Under the pieces are notes generated by a model, which saw only the letters and a list, made by a program, of their open reading frames with translations, was not told the DNA's origin and made no database searches. From positions 372,001 through 436,000 of the forward strand of contig JACKDP010000005.1 of assembly GCA_020633435.1 (NCBI GenBank): 64,000 nt of DNA, given 5' to 3'. This stretch comes from Myxococcales bacterium. GTDB taxonomy: Bacteria; Myxococcota_A; Bradymonadia; UBA7976; UBA1532. Shown here one piece after another: positions 36,301-45,200 of this stretch. The stretch's first letter is position 1. The number at the start of each line of letters is the position of its first letter. The translations under genes and the position numbers were made by a program.

Positions 36301-36800
36301 TCGACGGCGGGCCCGGCCGGGCCGGGCGGCCCCCGCAGGCCGGTGGGGTTGCCGACCCACTCGCCGTTCTCGTTGATGACGGGCTGGCCCCCGACGCTGA
36401 CGGAGTGGGGGGTGATGTCCCCCGTGACGTTGCGCGCCACGTTGGCCACGAAGGCGGCCGGCACCTTGTTGAGGGGCGTGCGCGGCGTGAGCTCGTTGCC
36501 CCCGTCGATGCTGAAGCCCATGTACAGCGACGGCCGCTCGAAGAGGTCGGCGCTCAGGGGCTGCACGCTGCCCACCGCGATGGCGTAGTAGCCCTCGAAC
36601 AGGTCGACGTCGCGGTGCACCTCGGAGAACAGCGGCGCGCCCCCCTGGGCGGCGGCGTACAGGCGCACCGTCAGGTCGTGGGCCCCCGCCAGCGCGACGC
36701 CGTTGGCGTCCACCAGCAGGCCCTCCTGGGTGTAGGTGTCCGGCAGCGCCGTCGCCAGGCCAGGGGTGAGAATCGCCAGCAAGATCAGCAGCTTGCGCAT
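33348..36800 (-). CDS. Cassette C giant exported fibre protein (diverged paralogue)
   Basis: The 1150-residue product has a signal peptide (MRKLLILLAILTPGLATA), N-terminal cap (LVDANGVALAGAHDLTVRLY), collagen-like GPPGPAGP, shaft, CPxG repeats, Rossmann-like segment (GGGNIITEYNVSHLVF), Cys-rich module, GFGHHGACNGW domain and second Cys-rich module. The domain order equals that of cassette B, but the sequence differs throughout, so this copy split off earlier than the A/B duplication. It starts 16 bases after the TSP3 lipoprotein stop. Confidence 0.85.
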   Translation of the reverse strand: MRKLLILLAILTPGLATALPDTYTQEGLLVDANGVALAGAHDLTVRLYAAAQGGAPLFSEVHRDVDLFEGYYAIAVGSVQPLSADLFERPSLYMGFSIDGGNELTPRTPLNKVPAAFVANVARNVTGDITPHSVSVGGQPVINENGEWVGNPTGLRGPPGPAGPAVDVDEDAIVNAMIALLAANPGRLPYLSSAADDTAEGNTITMDGGRLVFRAGAIANSLQLGNNNVIGVNNLRFNDPGFTEGIQWDGTLARIAVSPLNNADGDGYLRLINDGGISLEDNTRVQGDLTITGVIDAVQSITTTVLNATTATIVNASITNLNGPGNRVNVQGELNLLGDVRLAANTTFIGTLRASGLITGGDIEGRNLLANGSIQAAGNVEAGNLLRAGAGGIWVQGVQVFDGNGNLLRRPSYACPAGRVMMGTDANGLAVCGNVTCPVGQYFRGLDGAGNAICAADEGLRALPAQVCPDGQAVLRVAANGTTTCGSPRAGDQTCPEGEFVTGLTPEGSVICAEGAAGEGGGGGQCVPGEVRPNIYVCTNSGRSVQTFVPAGFNFNIVIGRCDPDANTQAMLVSRSGGGEAAGRAAQWAQYVEGGGNIITEYNVSHLVFNAVFGGGAAQGPRRGGCHDNAMPPVKVNVDDPFWRANPAIQVVPPAEAPCGYEVGAFPGVTPLGGWAENQISLAYRDKGAGRLWLVDADWQDNENYWLPQSSALMGAMMTWCGGADGGDDGDALVFNGVRTNVPEGEVVGWRECHRSLYGQGGLSMAQVQAQCDGDQIMYGCQANGAGKWQVLAQGARAAVFRDIGQANNPTVDNGVGWYFSTTWSLGFAPAGQAISRNSCDTENGLADQRICWHSSNGNMDGGWRCGANTGLNGNNGFTRVIWTRNAGGGGGGGGGEVGLGANRGFGHHGACNGWNACGNAQSCANAACQMFHGTNAVRWQEGLCQDLARIIPGGMDCDLFAALPNNLDANWGNGCNIPVAYDVVCAAPGGGGGGGLAFQGVRENTPDANIGAAWRVCHTSTFGANVPGLTALLANACAGNRLMVGCRPVGAANWTLLAQGARAAVLADTGNGNATVRDNGVEWYYSNQWSMGFANQGDAVSRNSCDTQGGNGNLRMCWHTGGDALNSGYRCGNNFLNGNNAWERRIWAQ

Positions 36801-36816
36801 GGTTTCGCTCCTCGGC

Positions 36817-38461
36817 TCACAGGGGGACGGCGCAGGCGAGGCCCAGGCCCGGGGCCGCCTCGGCCTGGTCGGGGTTGGGCAGCTCCAGGCAGTTGTCGCG
36901 GTCGTTGGGCACCCCGTCGCCGTCCAGATCGGCCAGGCAGGCCGGGTCCTGGTCGGCGTTGGCGACGCGCCAGCAGATGTCGGCGTCGTTGGGCACCCCG
37001 TCGCCGTCGGTGTCCCGGGCGCCGAGCTCGGCGCAGGGCACGAACGCGGCGCCCTCGGGCACCTCCTCGTCGGGGTAGCGGCAGCTGTCCAGGTAGTCGG
37101 GCAGGGAGTCGCCGTCGGCGTCGCGGAAGAACGCCTGGCAGGCCTCGCCCACGCCGTCGCGATCGATGTCGCCCTGGCCGGGGTTGGCCACGTCGGGGCA
37201 GTTGTCCACGACGTTGGGGATGCCGTCCCCGTCCCGATCGGCCTGATCCACGAAGTCGGAGTCGCAGGCGTCGCCGGCGCCGTCCCCGTCCTCGTCGCCC
37301 TGGCCGGAGTTGGGCAGGCCCGGGCAGTTGTCGCAGGCGTCCCCCACGCCGTCGCCGTCCACGTCGGCGATGTTCAGGGAGGCCACGTCCGGGCAGTTGT
37401 CCTGCAGATCGGGGATGCCGTCGCCATCGCGGTCGCCGTCGGCGATGGCGCAGGCGTCGCCCGTGCCGTCCAGGTTGGCGTCCTCCTGGCCGGGGTTGGC
37501 CAGGTCGGGGCAGTTGTCGAGGGCGTCCTCGACGCCGTCGCCGTCGCGGTCGCCGTCGAGCGCCTGGCCGCAGGCGTCACCCCGGCCGTCCCCATCGGCG
37601 TCGGCCTGGTCGGCGTTGGCGATCGCCGGGCAGTTGTCGCAGAGGTCGCCGCGGCCGTCGCCGTCGGTGTCGAGCTGGTTCGGGTTGGCCACCGCGGGGC
37701 AGTTGTCGAAGGCCGCGGGGATGCCGTCGGCGTCGGCGTCCATGCCCTGCGGATCGCCGTCGCAGGCGTCGCCCAGGCCATCGCCGTCGGCGTCGGCCTG
37801 GTCGGCGTTGGGCACGAACGGGCAGTTGTCGTTGGGGTCGTTGCGCCCGTCGCCGTCGGTGTCGACGTCGTTCTGGTCCTCGCAGGCGTCGCCGATGCCG
37901 TTGAGGTTGGCGTCGACCTGGTCGGGGTTGGCGTCGGCCGGGCAGTTGTCGAAGGCGTCGGCCACCCCGTCGCCGTCGGCGTCGTCGGGCAGGTCGGGCG
38001 GGTCGCAGGCGTCGCCCGCGCCGTCGGCGTCGCCGTCGAGCTGGTCGGCGTTGGGGGCGTCGGGGCAGTTGTCGATGGCGTCGGGGATGCCGTCGCCGTC
38101 CGCGTCGGGGGGCGGCGCGGCGTCGGGGCCGGCGTCCTCGGGCGGGCCGGCGTCCGCGGGCGGGGCCGCGTCCGGGGCCTGGCCGCCCTCGCCACCACGC
38201 CCCCTGGCCGCCGCCGCCGCCCTGGCCGCCCTGGCCGCCACCGCCGCCCTGGCCGCCCTCGCCGCCGACGCCACCCGCGCCGGCGTCCTCGCGGCCTGCG
38301 TCTTCGCCACCCGCGCCGCCGAAGGGCTGCTGCCCCCCGCCGGGGCCGCCGGCGTCCACCGACGTGGCCGCATCGGGCGCGGCCGCGCCGCCCCCGTCAT
38401 CGCAAGCGGTCCACGCGAGGCAAACCACCAGCGCACGAAGCCGCCAGACGACCCGCAGCAT
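36817..38461 (-). CDS. Cassette C TSP3-repeat lipoprotein, frameshifted in the Gly linker
   Basis: The ATG at 38461 gives a signal peptide with lipobox WTAC and then DDGGG. The linker reads GGEGGQGGGGGQ until about 38200, where a frame change in a GC run is needed to reach the TSP3 region (GGEGGQAPDAAPP, then about fifteen DNCPxxxNPDQ repeats ending at 36817). The total length is not a multiple of three, so unlike copies A and B there is no compensation. The TSP3 repeats are diverged from the A/B pair. Asp is at lipobox +2 as in both other cassettes. Confidence 0.7.
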
Positions 38462-39015
38462 GCGCTCCCTCCCTCCGGCGTCGCCCCGCCTGGGGGCTGC
38501 GCCGATGCCAGCTCGATGGGTGACCCACGCCCCGGCGTGGGTGTGGCACCTCCCCGGTGCCTCCGTCGAATCTACCCGTGCGGTAAGACTGTTTCAATCA
38601 TGGAATCTGCCCGGGGGTCGTAATCTTTCCATGCAGGAACATCGTAATGAATCCAATGGTTTGGGTGGTGCCGTGCGTCGGCCGGCGGAGTCAGGTTGAT
38701 GAGACTGTTCTCAGCCATCAAGAGGGGGGTGACGGGTGCTCCCGGTAGCCATCGCGCCCATGGGATTCCATGGCAGACATGGCACGTCTGTCCGCTGGCA
38801 CCGGGTCTGGCGATCGATTGCAGTATGGGTGCAGCCGTTCGTCCGGGCGGCAATTTTCTCGGGAAGCCACGGAAAATCCAGGCGAATTCGCGCCCCGGGC
38901 CGTAGCGTGGGGCGCTCGCCGGGCGTAGGCGTCCGGGTCGGCATCCCCCCTTCTTCGGGGGTCGGCCGCTGAGCGAGGAATCGAGCGGGGCAACCCCCCG
39001 AGGAGGAGCAGGTCG
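38462..39015. other. Intergenic region between cassette C and pstS
   Basis: No gene is supported in these 554 bases. 38560-38890 is AT-richer than its surroundings and includes the cassette C promoter, a TTCC-N5-GGAA dyad (38627-38639) and a CCATGG-GATT-CCATGG dyad (38758-38773). I found no clear Pho box or -35/-10 pair for pstS. Confidence 0.5.
38569..38597 (-). promoter_or_regulatory. Promoter of cassette C
   Basis: On the minus strand TTGAAA (38592-38597), 17-base spacer, TAGATT (38569-38574), about 108 bases upstream of the lipoprotein start. It is very like the cassette B and HYR-gene promoters. Confidence 0.6.
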
Positions 39016-39834
39016 ATGAGGTGGAGGGCGGCGCTCGCGCTGGCGGTCCTGGCGGGCCTCGGGGCCCAGGCTGGCTGCAGCCGGTCCGAGAAGACGCGCA
39101 TCGTGCTGACGGGCTCGAGCACCATCGCGCCCCTGATGACCGAGATCGGGCGCCGGTACGAGGCGAAGCACCCCGACGTCCGGGTGGACGTGCAGTCCGG
39201 CGGCTCGTCGCGTGGGGTCGCCGACGCCCGCCAGGGCCAGGCCGACGTGGGCATGGTGTCGCGGGCCCTCAAGCCCGACGAGGCCGACCTGACGGGCACC
39301 CCCATCGCCCGTGACGGCATCGCGCTCATCGTGCACCGCGACAACCCCGTGCAGGCCCTCAGCCGCGCGCAGGTCGTCGGCATCTACACGGGCCAGATCA
39401 AGCGCTGGAGCGCGGTGGGCGGCGCCGATCGCGACATCGTGGTGGTGAACAAGGCCGAGGGGCGCTCGACCCTGGAGCTGTTCTTGAGCCACTTCCAGCT
39501 CAAGAACGAGCAGATCGCCGCCCAGGTGGTCATCGGGGACAACGAGCAGGGCATCAAGACGGTGGCCGGCAACCCCGACGCGGTGGGGTACGTCTCCATC
39601 GGCACGGCGGAGTATGATGCCGGCCGCGGGGTGCCCATCCGGCTCCTGCCGCTGGAGGGGGTGGAGGCCACGCACGCCAACGTGCAGGCGGGGCGCTTCC
39701 CCCTGTCCCGCGTCTTGCTGCTGGTGACGAAGGGGGAGCCCTCGGGGCCCGCGCGCCAGCTCATCGAGTTCGCCCGGTCGGCCGAGGTCCGCGATCTTGT
39801 CGAGCAGCAGTCCTTCGTCCCGCTCGCGCCCTGA
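39016..39834 (+). CDS. pstS: Phosphate ABC transporter substrate-binding lipoprotein
   Basis: PstS binds phosphate outside the inner membrane and passes it to PstCA. The 272-residue product has a lipobox (AQAGC), the phosphate-loop residues of the family (GSSTIAPL, SGGSSRGVADARQGQADVG written in parts), KAEGRSTLELF and DAVGYVSIG. It is shorter than E. coli PstS, like other PstS-type lipoproteins. GAGGAGGAG lies upstream of the ATG. It overlaps pstC by 38 bases. Confidence 0.9.
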   Translation: MRWRAALALAVLAGLGAQAGCSRSEKTRIVLTGSSTIAPLMTEIGRRYEAKHPDVRVDVQSGGSSRGVADARQGQADVGMVSRALKPDEADLTGTPIARDGIALIVHRDNPVQALSRAQVVGIYTGQIKRWSAVGGADRDIVVVNKAEGRSTLELFLSHFQLKNEQIAAQVVIGDNEQGIKTVAGNPDAVGYVSIGTAEYDAGRGVPIRLLPLEGVEATHANVQAGRFPLSRVLLLVTKGEPSGPARQLIEFARSAEVRDLVEQQSFVPLAP

Positions 39835-40669
39835 TCGCGTCGTCGGTGGCCTCCTCGGGGCCTTCGCGGTGCTGTCGGCGGTCATCGTGCTGGCGATCTT
39901 CGGCCTCGTGCTCGCGGAGGCCGCCCCCCTCATCGCGCGCGTCGGGCCGGCGGCCTTCTTCACCGACGCCGGCTGGCAGCCCACGTCGGGCCGCTTCAAC
40001 CTGAGCCCGATGCTCTGGGGCACGCTGCTGACGGCGGCGGGGGCGCTGCTGCTGGCGGGGCCCGTCGGGGTGCTCACGGCGGTGCACGGCCGCTTCTACG
40101 CGCCCCCGGCCTGGGCCCGCGTGCAGCGGCGCGTGGTGGAGCTGCTCGCCGGCATCCCGTCGGTGGTCTATGGCTTCTGGGGCCTGACGGTGCTGGTGCC
40201 CCTCATCGCGCGGCTGGCGCCCCCCGGGCCGTCGCTGCTGGCGGGCATCCTGGTGCTGGCCCTGATGATCCTGCCGACGGTGACGCTGCTGGCCGACGCC
40301 GCCCTGGCGGCCGTCCCGGCCGAGCAGCTCCAGGGGGCGGCCGCCCTCGGCCTGGGCCGCTGGGCCACCGTCCGGGGCGTGGCCCTGCCGGCCGCCCGCG
40401 CCGGCATCGGGACGGGGGTGCTCCTGGCCCTGGGCCGCGCCGTGGGCGAGACGATGGCGGTGCTGATGGTCTGCGGCAACGTGGTGCAAGTACCCGAAAG
40501 TCTTGCGGATCCGGTGCGTACGCTGGCGGCGAACGTGGCCCTCGAGATGGCCTACGCCATGGGGGATCACCGCGCCGCTCTCTTCGTGGCGGGGGCGCTG
40601 CTGACGGCCCTCGCGGCCCTGCTGGTGGCCCTGGCGGCCGTCGTCGGGAGGCGCCATGCGCACGGCTGA
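39797..40669 (+). CDS. pstC: Phosphate ABC transporter permease PstC
   Basis: The 290-residue inner-membrane protein has about six helices and the permease EAA-type loop (AAALGLGRWATVRGVALPAA). RAVGETMAVLMV is typical of PstC. The best start is the TTG at 39797 inside the end of pstS, because later starts would cut the first cytoplasmic segment; a later start is possible. The gene overlaps pstA by 14 bases. Confidence 0.88.
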   Translation: MSSSSPSSRSRPDRVVGGLLGAFAVLSAVIVLAIFGLVLAEAAPLIARVGPAAFFTDAGWQPTSGRFNLSPMLWGTLLTAAGALLLAGPVGVLTAVHGRFYAPPAWARVQRRVVELLAGIPSVVYGFWGLTVLVPLIARLAPPGPSLLAGILVLALMILPTVTLLADAALAAVPAEQLQGAAALGLGRWATVRGVALPAARAGIGTGVLLALGRAVGETMAVLMVCGNVVQVPESLADPVRTLAANVALEMAYAMGDHRAALFVAGALLTALAALLVALAAVVGRRHAHG

Positions 40670-41510
40670 GCGGCCGCGCTGGCGGGGGCTGGCGGCGGCG
40701 GGCGTCGTGCACGGCGCCGCCCTCGCCGTGCTCGGGGCCTTCGCCTGGATCCTGGGCGACCTGCTGGTGGCGGGGCTGGGCCAGGTGGACTGGGCGTTCC
40801 TGACGGCGCCCCCGCAGGACGCCGGCCGCGCGGGGGGCGTCGGGCCCATCCTGGCGTCGACGGGCATCCTGCTGGCCATCTGCCTGGTGGTGGCGGTGCC
40901 CCTGGGCCTGGGCGCGGCCATCTTCCTGGCCGAGTTCACGCCGGCGGAGGGGCGCCTCGGCCGCCTCGTCCGCCGCAGCCTGGACGTGCTGGCGGGGGTG
41001 CCGTCCATCGTCTTCGGGCTCTTCGGCAACGTGCTCTTCTGCAAGACGCTCGGCCTGGGCTTCTCGCTGCTGTCGGGGGGCCTGACGCTGGCGTGCATGG
41101 CGCTGCCCCTCATCATCCGCACGGCCGAGGCGAGCCTGCGGGCCGTCCCGCCCGGGCTGCGCCAGAGCGCGGTGGCCCTGGGCATGTCGCGCACGAGCGT
41201 GGTGCGCCACCTGCTGCTGCCCGCGGCCGCGCCGGGCCTGCTGGCCGGGTTCGTCCTCGGCGTGGGCCGCGCCCTGGCCGAGACGGCCGCCCTGATCTTC
41301 ACCAGCGGCTACGTGGATCGGCTCCCGGAGTCCATCCTCGACTCGGGGAGAGCCCTGTCGGTGCACATCTACGATCTGTCCATGAACGTGCCGGGCGGCG
41401 ACCACCGCGCGGCGGCCTCGGCCCTGGTGCTGGTGGTGGCGCTGCTGGCCATCAACGGGGCGTCGGCCCTGGCGATGGGGCGCTTCGGGCGCCGGCTGGG
41501 GGCGCGATGA
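40656..41510 (+). CDS. pstA: Phosphate ABC transporter permease PstA
   Basis: The 284-residue inner-membrane protein has about six helices. Visible motifs are LGLGAAIFLAEF, LDVLAGVPSIVFGLFG (typical of PstA/PstC), the EAA loop SAVALGMSRTSVVRHLLLP and GRALAETAALIFTSG. It pairs with PstC to form the channel. The stop overlaps the start of pstB (ATGA). Confidence 0.9.
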   Translation: MRTAERPRWRGLAAAGVVHGAALAVLGAFAWILGDLLVAGLGQVDWAFLTAPPQDAGRAGGVGPILASTGILLAICLVVAVPLGLGAAIFLAEFTPAEGRLGRLVRRSLDVLAGVPSIVFGLFGNVLFCKTLGLGFSLLSGGLTLACMALPLIIRTAEASLRAVPPGLRQSAVALGMSRTSVVRHLLLPAAAPGLLAGFVLGVGRALAETAALIFTSGYVDRLPESILDSGRALSVHIYDLSMNVPGGDHRAAASALVLVVALLAINGASALAMGRFGRRLGAR

Positions 41511-42274
41511 GCCTGCGCCTGGAGGCCGTGGGCCTGGGGCTCGCCTATCGGGGGCGGGCGGCCTTCGCCGGGGTGGATCTGGCCATGGAGCCGGGCACCC
41601 TGACGGCGGTGGTGGGGCCGTCGGGCTGCGGGAAGACGAGCTTCCTGGCCTGCCTGAACCGCCTGGATGAGCTGGTGCCCGGCGCGGCGGTGCAGGGGCG
41701 GGTGCTGCTGGACGGCGCCGACGTGCGAGGGCCCGCGGTGGACGTCGTGGGGCTGCGCCGGCGGGTGGGCATGATCTTCCAGCGGCCGACGCCCTTCCCG
41801 CTCTCCATCCGCCGCAACCTGGATCTGCCCCTGCGGGAGCATGGCGTGCGCGACCGGGCCGAGCGCGCGGCCCGGGCCGAGGCGGCCCTGCGGGACGTCG
41901 GGCTCTGGGCCGAGGTCAAAGATCGCCTCGATCGGCCGGCGCTGGCGCTCTCGGGGGGGCAGCAGCAGCGCCTCTGCATCGCCCGGGCGCTGGCCCTGCG
42001 GCCCGAGGTCCTGCTGCTCGACGAGCCCTGCAGCGCCCTCGATCCGCTGGCGTCGGGGGTGGTCGAGGATCTGGTGCGGGACCTGGGGGCGCGCTTCACG
42101 CGGGTGGTGGTCACGCACAACCTGGCCCAGGCGCGGCGCATCGCCGATCAGGTGGCCGTCTTCTGGGTGCGCGACGGCGTGGGGCGGCTGGTGGAGGTGG
42201 GGCCGACGGCGGCCATCTTCGAGGATCCGCAGGACCCGGACACCGCCGCCTACGTGCGGGGCATCCGGGGCTGA
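41507..42274 (+). CDS. pstB: Phosphate ABC transporter ATPase PstB
   Basis: The 255-residue ATPase has Walker A GPSGCGKTS, the PstB signature MIFQRPTPFPLSI, the ABC signature LSGGQQQRLCIARAL and Walker B EVLLLDEPCSALDP. The H-loop is VVVTHNL. It completes a compact pstSCAB operon with every junction overlapping. phoU and phoBR are not in the window. It ends ten bases before the convergent PPC-domain gene. Confidence 0.95.
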   Translation: MSLRLEAVGLGLAYRGRAAFAGVDLAMEPGTLTAVVGPSGCGKTSFLACLNRLDELVPGAAVQGRVLLDGADVRGPAVDVVGLRRRVGMIFQRPTPFPLSIRRNLDLPLREHGVRDRAERAARAEAALRDVGLWAEVKDRLDRPALALSGGQQQRLCIARALALRPEVLLLDEPCSALDPLASGVVEDLVRDLGARFTRVVVTHNLAQARRIADQVAVFWVRDGVGRLVEVGPTAAIFEDPQDPDTAAYVRGIRG

Positions 42275-42284
42275 GGCCGGCCCG

Positions 42285-45200
42285 TCACTGGGGCAGGGGC
42301 ACCGACGGCCAGACGATGCCCGGGGTGGGCGGCTCGACGTCCTCGCAGCGGTTGTCCCCCTGGAGGATGCGCAGCCGGTAGTCCAGCCGCTCGTCGTCCT
42401 GCAGCACGCGGTTGATGCTCAGGGGGATGACCCGCACGAAGAGCGTCCGATCCGCGACGAACGACGGGATGCGCACGCACTGCTTGGAGATCTCGCGGTT
42501 CACGGCGGCGGTGGTGGCCAGCCGGTTGCCCGCGTTGTCGACGATCTCCAGGGCCAGGTCGCCGTCGTCGCCGTAGAGGAACTCGGCCGCGACCGTCCGC
42601 CCCTGGCCGCCGGGCACCCGGAAGCGGAAGACGTCGGCCTCGGCGGGCACCCGGTCACAGAGCCACTGCGTCGCCCGGTCGACGACGCCCGCCCCGAGGT
42701 CGGTGGCCGTCATGGTGGCGTCGTTGGGCTCGTCGGGATCGTCCTCGCAGAGGAAGACGCGGGCCTCCACCTCGATCTCCAGCGTGTAGCGCGCGTCGCC
42801 GCCGTCCACCGCCTGCACCCGGATGTAGTAGACGCCGGGCAGGCGGTTCTGCATGGCCACCTCCTCGTCGTCCGTGAAGGTGTGGCCGGCGGGGGAGTCG
42901 GCGTTCTCCGCCACGTCGGCTCCGTCGCGGAAGATGTCCACGTCCAGGTTGGCCTGCAGGTGCGGGAAGCGCGCCCGGACGGTGAGGTCGCTCACGGCGT
43001 CCAGGGTGACGGCGTACCAGTCCTCGTCGCCGTCCAGGCCGCAGAGCGTCAGGCCGTCCACGACGCCGGCGCGCAGGGCCGAGGCCCGGTCGCGGGTGTC
43101 GTTGCCGGCGGCCTCGAAGCGGTCGGGCATGCAGGCGACGTCCCCCGCCTGGCGCGACAGGCGCAGGGTGTACTGGCTCTGGGTGCCGGCGGCGGGCGCC
43201 GAGACGCGGATGTAGTAGCGCCCGCGGGGCAGGTCGGGGGCGAGGGCGGTGTTCAGGGGCTGGGCGTTGCGCCCGGGCTGGCCGATGACCTGGCCCAGGG
43301 CGTTGCGGATCTCGATGAGCGTGTCGCCGACGACCATGGCCTCCTGCCGCAGCACCGACGCGGAGATGCTGTCGCCGGCCTTGGCCTCGAAGGCGTACCA
43401 GTCCTCGTCGCCGGCGCAGAGCCAGCGGTCGTCCAGATCGAGGTCCACGTCGGGCACCAGGCCGCGGACGCCGTCCACCCCGGGCCGCGTAAACCCTGGA
43501 ATCAACATGAGATCCGTCGCATCGTCGAGCCGGTTGTTGGGCTCGCCGCTGTCCACGAGGCACAGCTCGCGCACCCGGTCGACGGTGACGCGCAGGGTGT
43601 AGGTGGCGCCCTCGTCGGGCACCGTGCTGGCCACGCGGATGTAGTAGTCGCCCGCCACCACCTGGGGGCTCGGGCGGGGGGCCTGGAAGGTCAGCGTCAT
43701 GGCGTCGCCGCCGTTGGGCACGAACAGGGGCTCGTCCCCCGGGGCCGGCCGGCCGGGCCCGTAGATGGCGAAGTCGATGGGCGGGGCGCCGGGATCGGGC
43801 ACCGTCAACTCCACCAGCAGGCCATCGCCGGTGCCCATGGGCAGGCGGTACCAGTCGGCGTCGTCGCCGCAGGCGGTGCGGTCGCGGAAGACGGCGACGT
43901 CCTGGCGGCCGGGCACCGGCACGGCGGTGGCCGTCTCGGGGGCGTCGTCCCCGGCGGCCTCGGCGGCGTCGGGCGCGCAGCCCCCGGGCGGGATGAGCTC
44001 GACCTCCAGGGCGTAGTCGTTGGTGTCGAGCCCGCGGCTGAAGACCTCCACGTACCAGGTGCCGGCGGCCGCGACGGACTCGATGGTGACGGTCTCGTCG
44101 TCGGTCTGGCTCTGGCTCGCGCGGGCGTCGCCCTCGGGCGGGTGCAGGCGCACGTCCAGGTCGCCGTTGGCGTGGCGGAAGCGGAGGGTGGCGCGGGCGC
44201 CGTAGCCGCGGGCCGTCTGGAAGCTGTACCAGTCCCGATCCAGGGCGCAGGCGATGAGGCCCGGGCGGCTCACGCGGCCGTTGGCGCCGATCTCGAGGGC
44301 GGTGGCGCTGACGCGGTCGTCGTTCTCCTCCAGATCGTCGTCCAGGCAGCCCTCCACGCAGTCGCCCGCCGCGACGTCGCAGTACTCGCCGTCGCGGCAG
44401 TCCCCGTCGTCCTCGCAGAACGTCTCGCAGACGTCGCCGACGCAGCGCCAGCCCGGGCCGTTGTCCGTCACGCACTGCGCGTCGTTGCGGCAGCCGCCCG
44501 TCTGGCGGCACTGGCGGTTCTGGCCGCACTCCTGGCCGTCGGGGCAGTTGTCGGGGTCGACGCGGCAGCCCTCCAGGCAGCCCTGAGGCGCGCAGAACTG
44601 CTGCCGGCTGCAGTCGCGGTCGGTCTCGCAGGGGTTGGGGCTGCAGGCCCGCGTCTCCGCGTCGCAGCGCTGGCCCGGGCAGCTCATGGGATCGTCGAGC
44701 CGGCAGCCGGGGCTGCACAGGCCGCGCTCGTCGCAGAACTGGTCGTCGGGGCAGGCGCCGTCGCGGTTGCAGCGGCGGTCGCAGAGGTCGTCGGCGAAGC
44801 AGGAGAAGACCCCGTCCACGACGTCCTGGCAGGCCCCCTCGCGGCTCGTCGCGCAGGCGCCGCCGTCGCAGCAGGCCACCAGCCGCTCGCAGGCGCGGGT
44901 GGTCGGGCTGCAGCGGCGGGAGCGCCCCTCGTCGTCGGGCAGGCAGTTGTCGGGCTCGGGCCGGCAGCCCGGCACGCAGTCGCCGTCGTCGCACCAGGTG
45001 CCCTGGTCCTCGCACTCCTCATCGCTGATGCAGCGCGGATCCTGGACGCACTGGTGCGCCTCGCTGCACACGGTGCGGCCCTCGCAGCTCCCCGGGCCGT
45101 CGCCGCCCCCGGCCTCGCGGCGGCAGCCCGCGCGGCAGACGCCCTCGAGCTCGTTCACCGGGGCGCAGTACTGCTCGGCCGGGCAGCCGTCGTCATCGAA

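Noticed and set aside
38462..39015. Pho box before pstS
   Set aside because: No pair of CTGTCAT-like direct repeats was found by eye.
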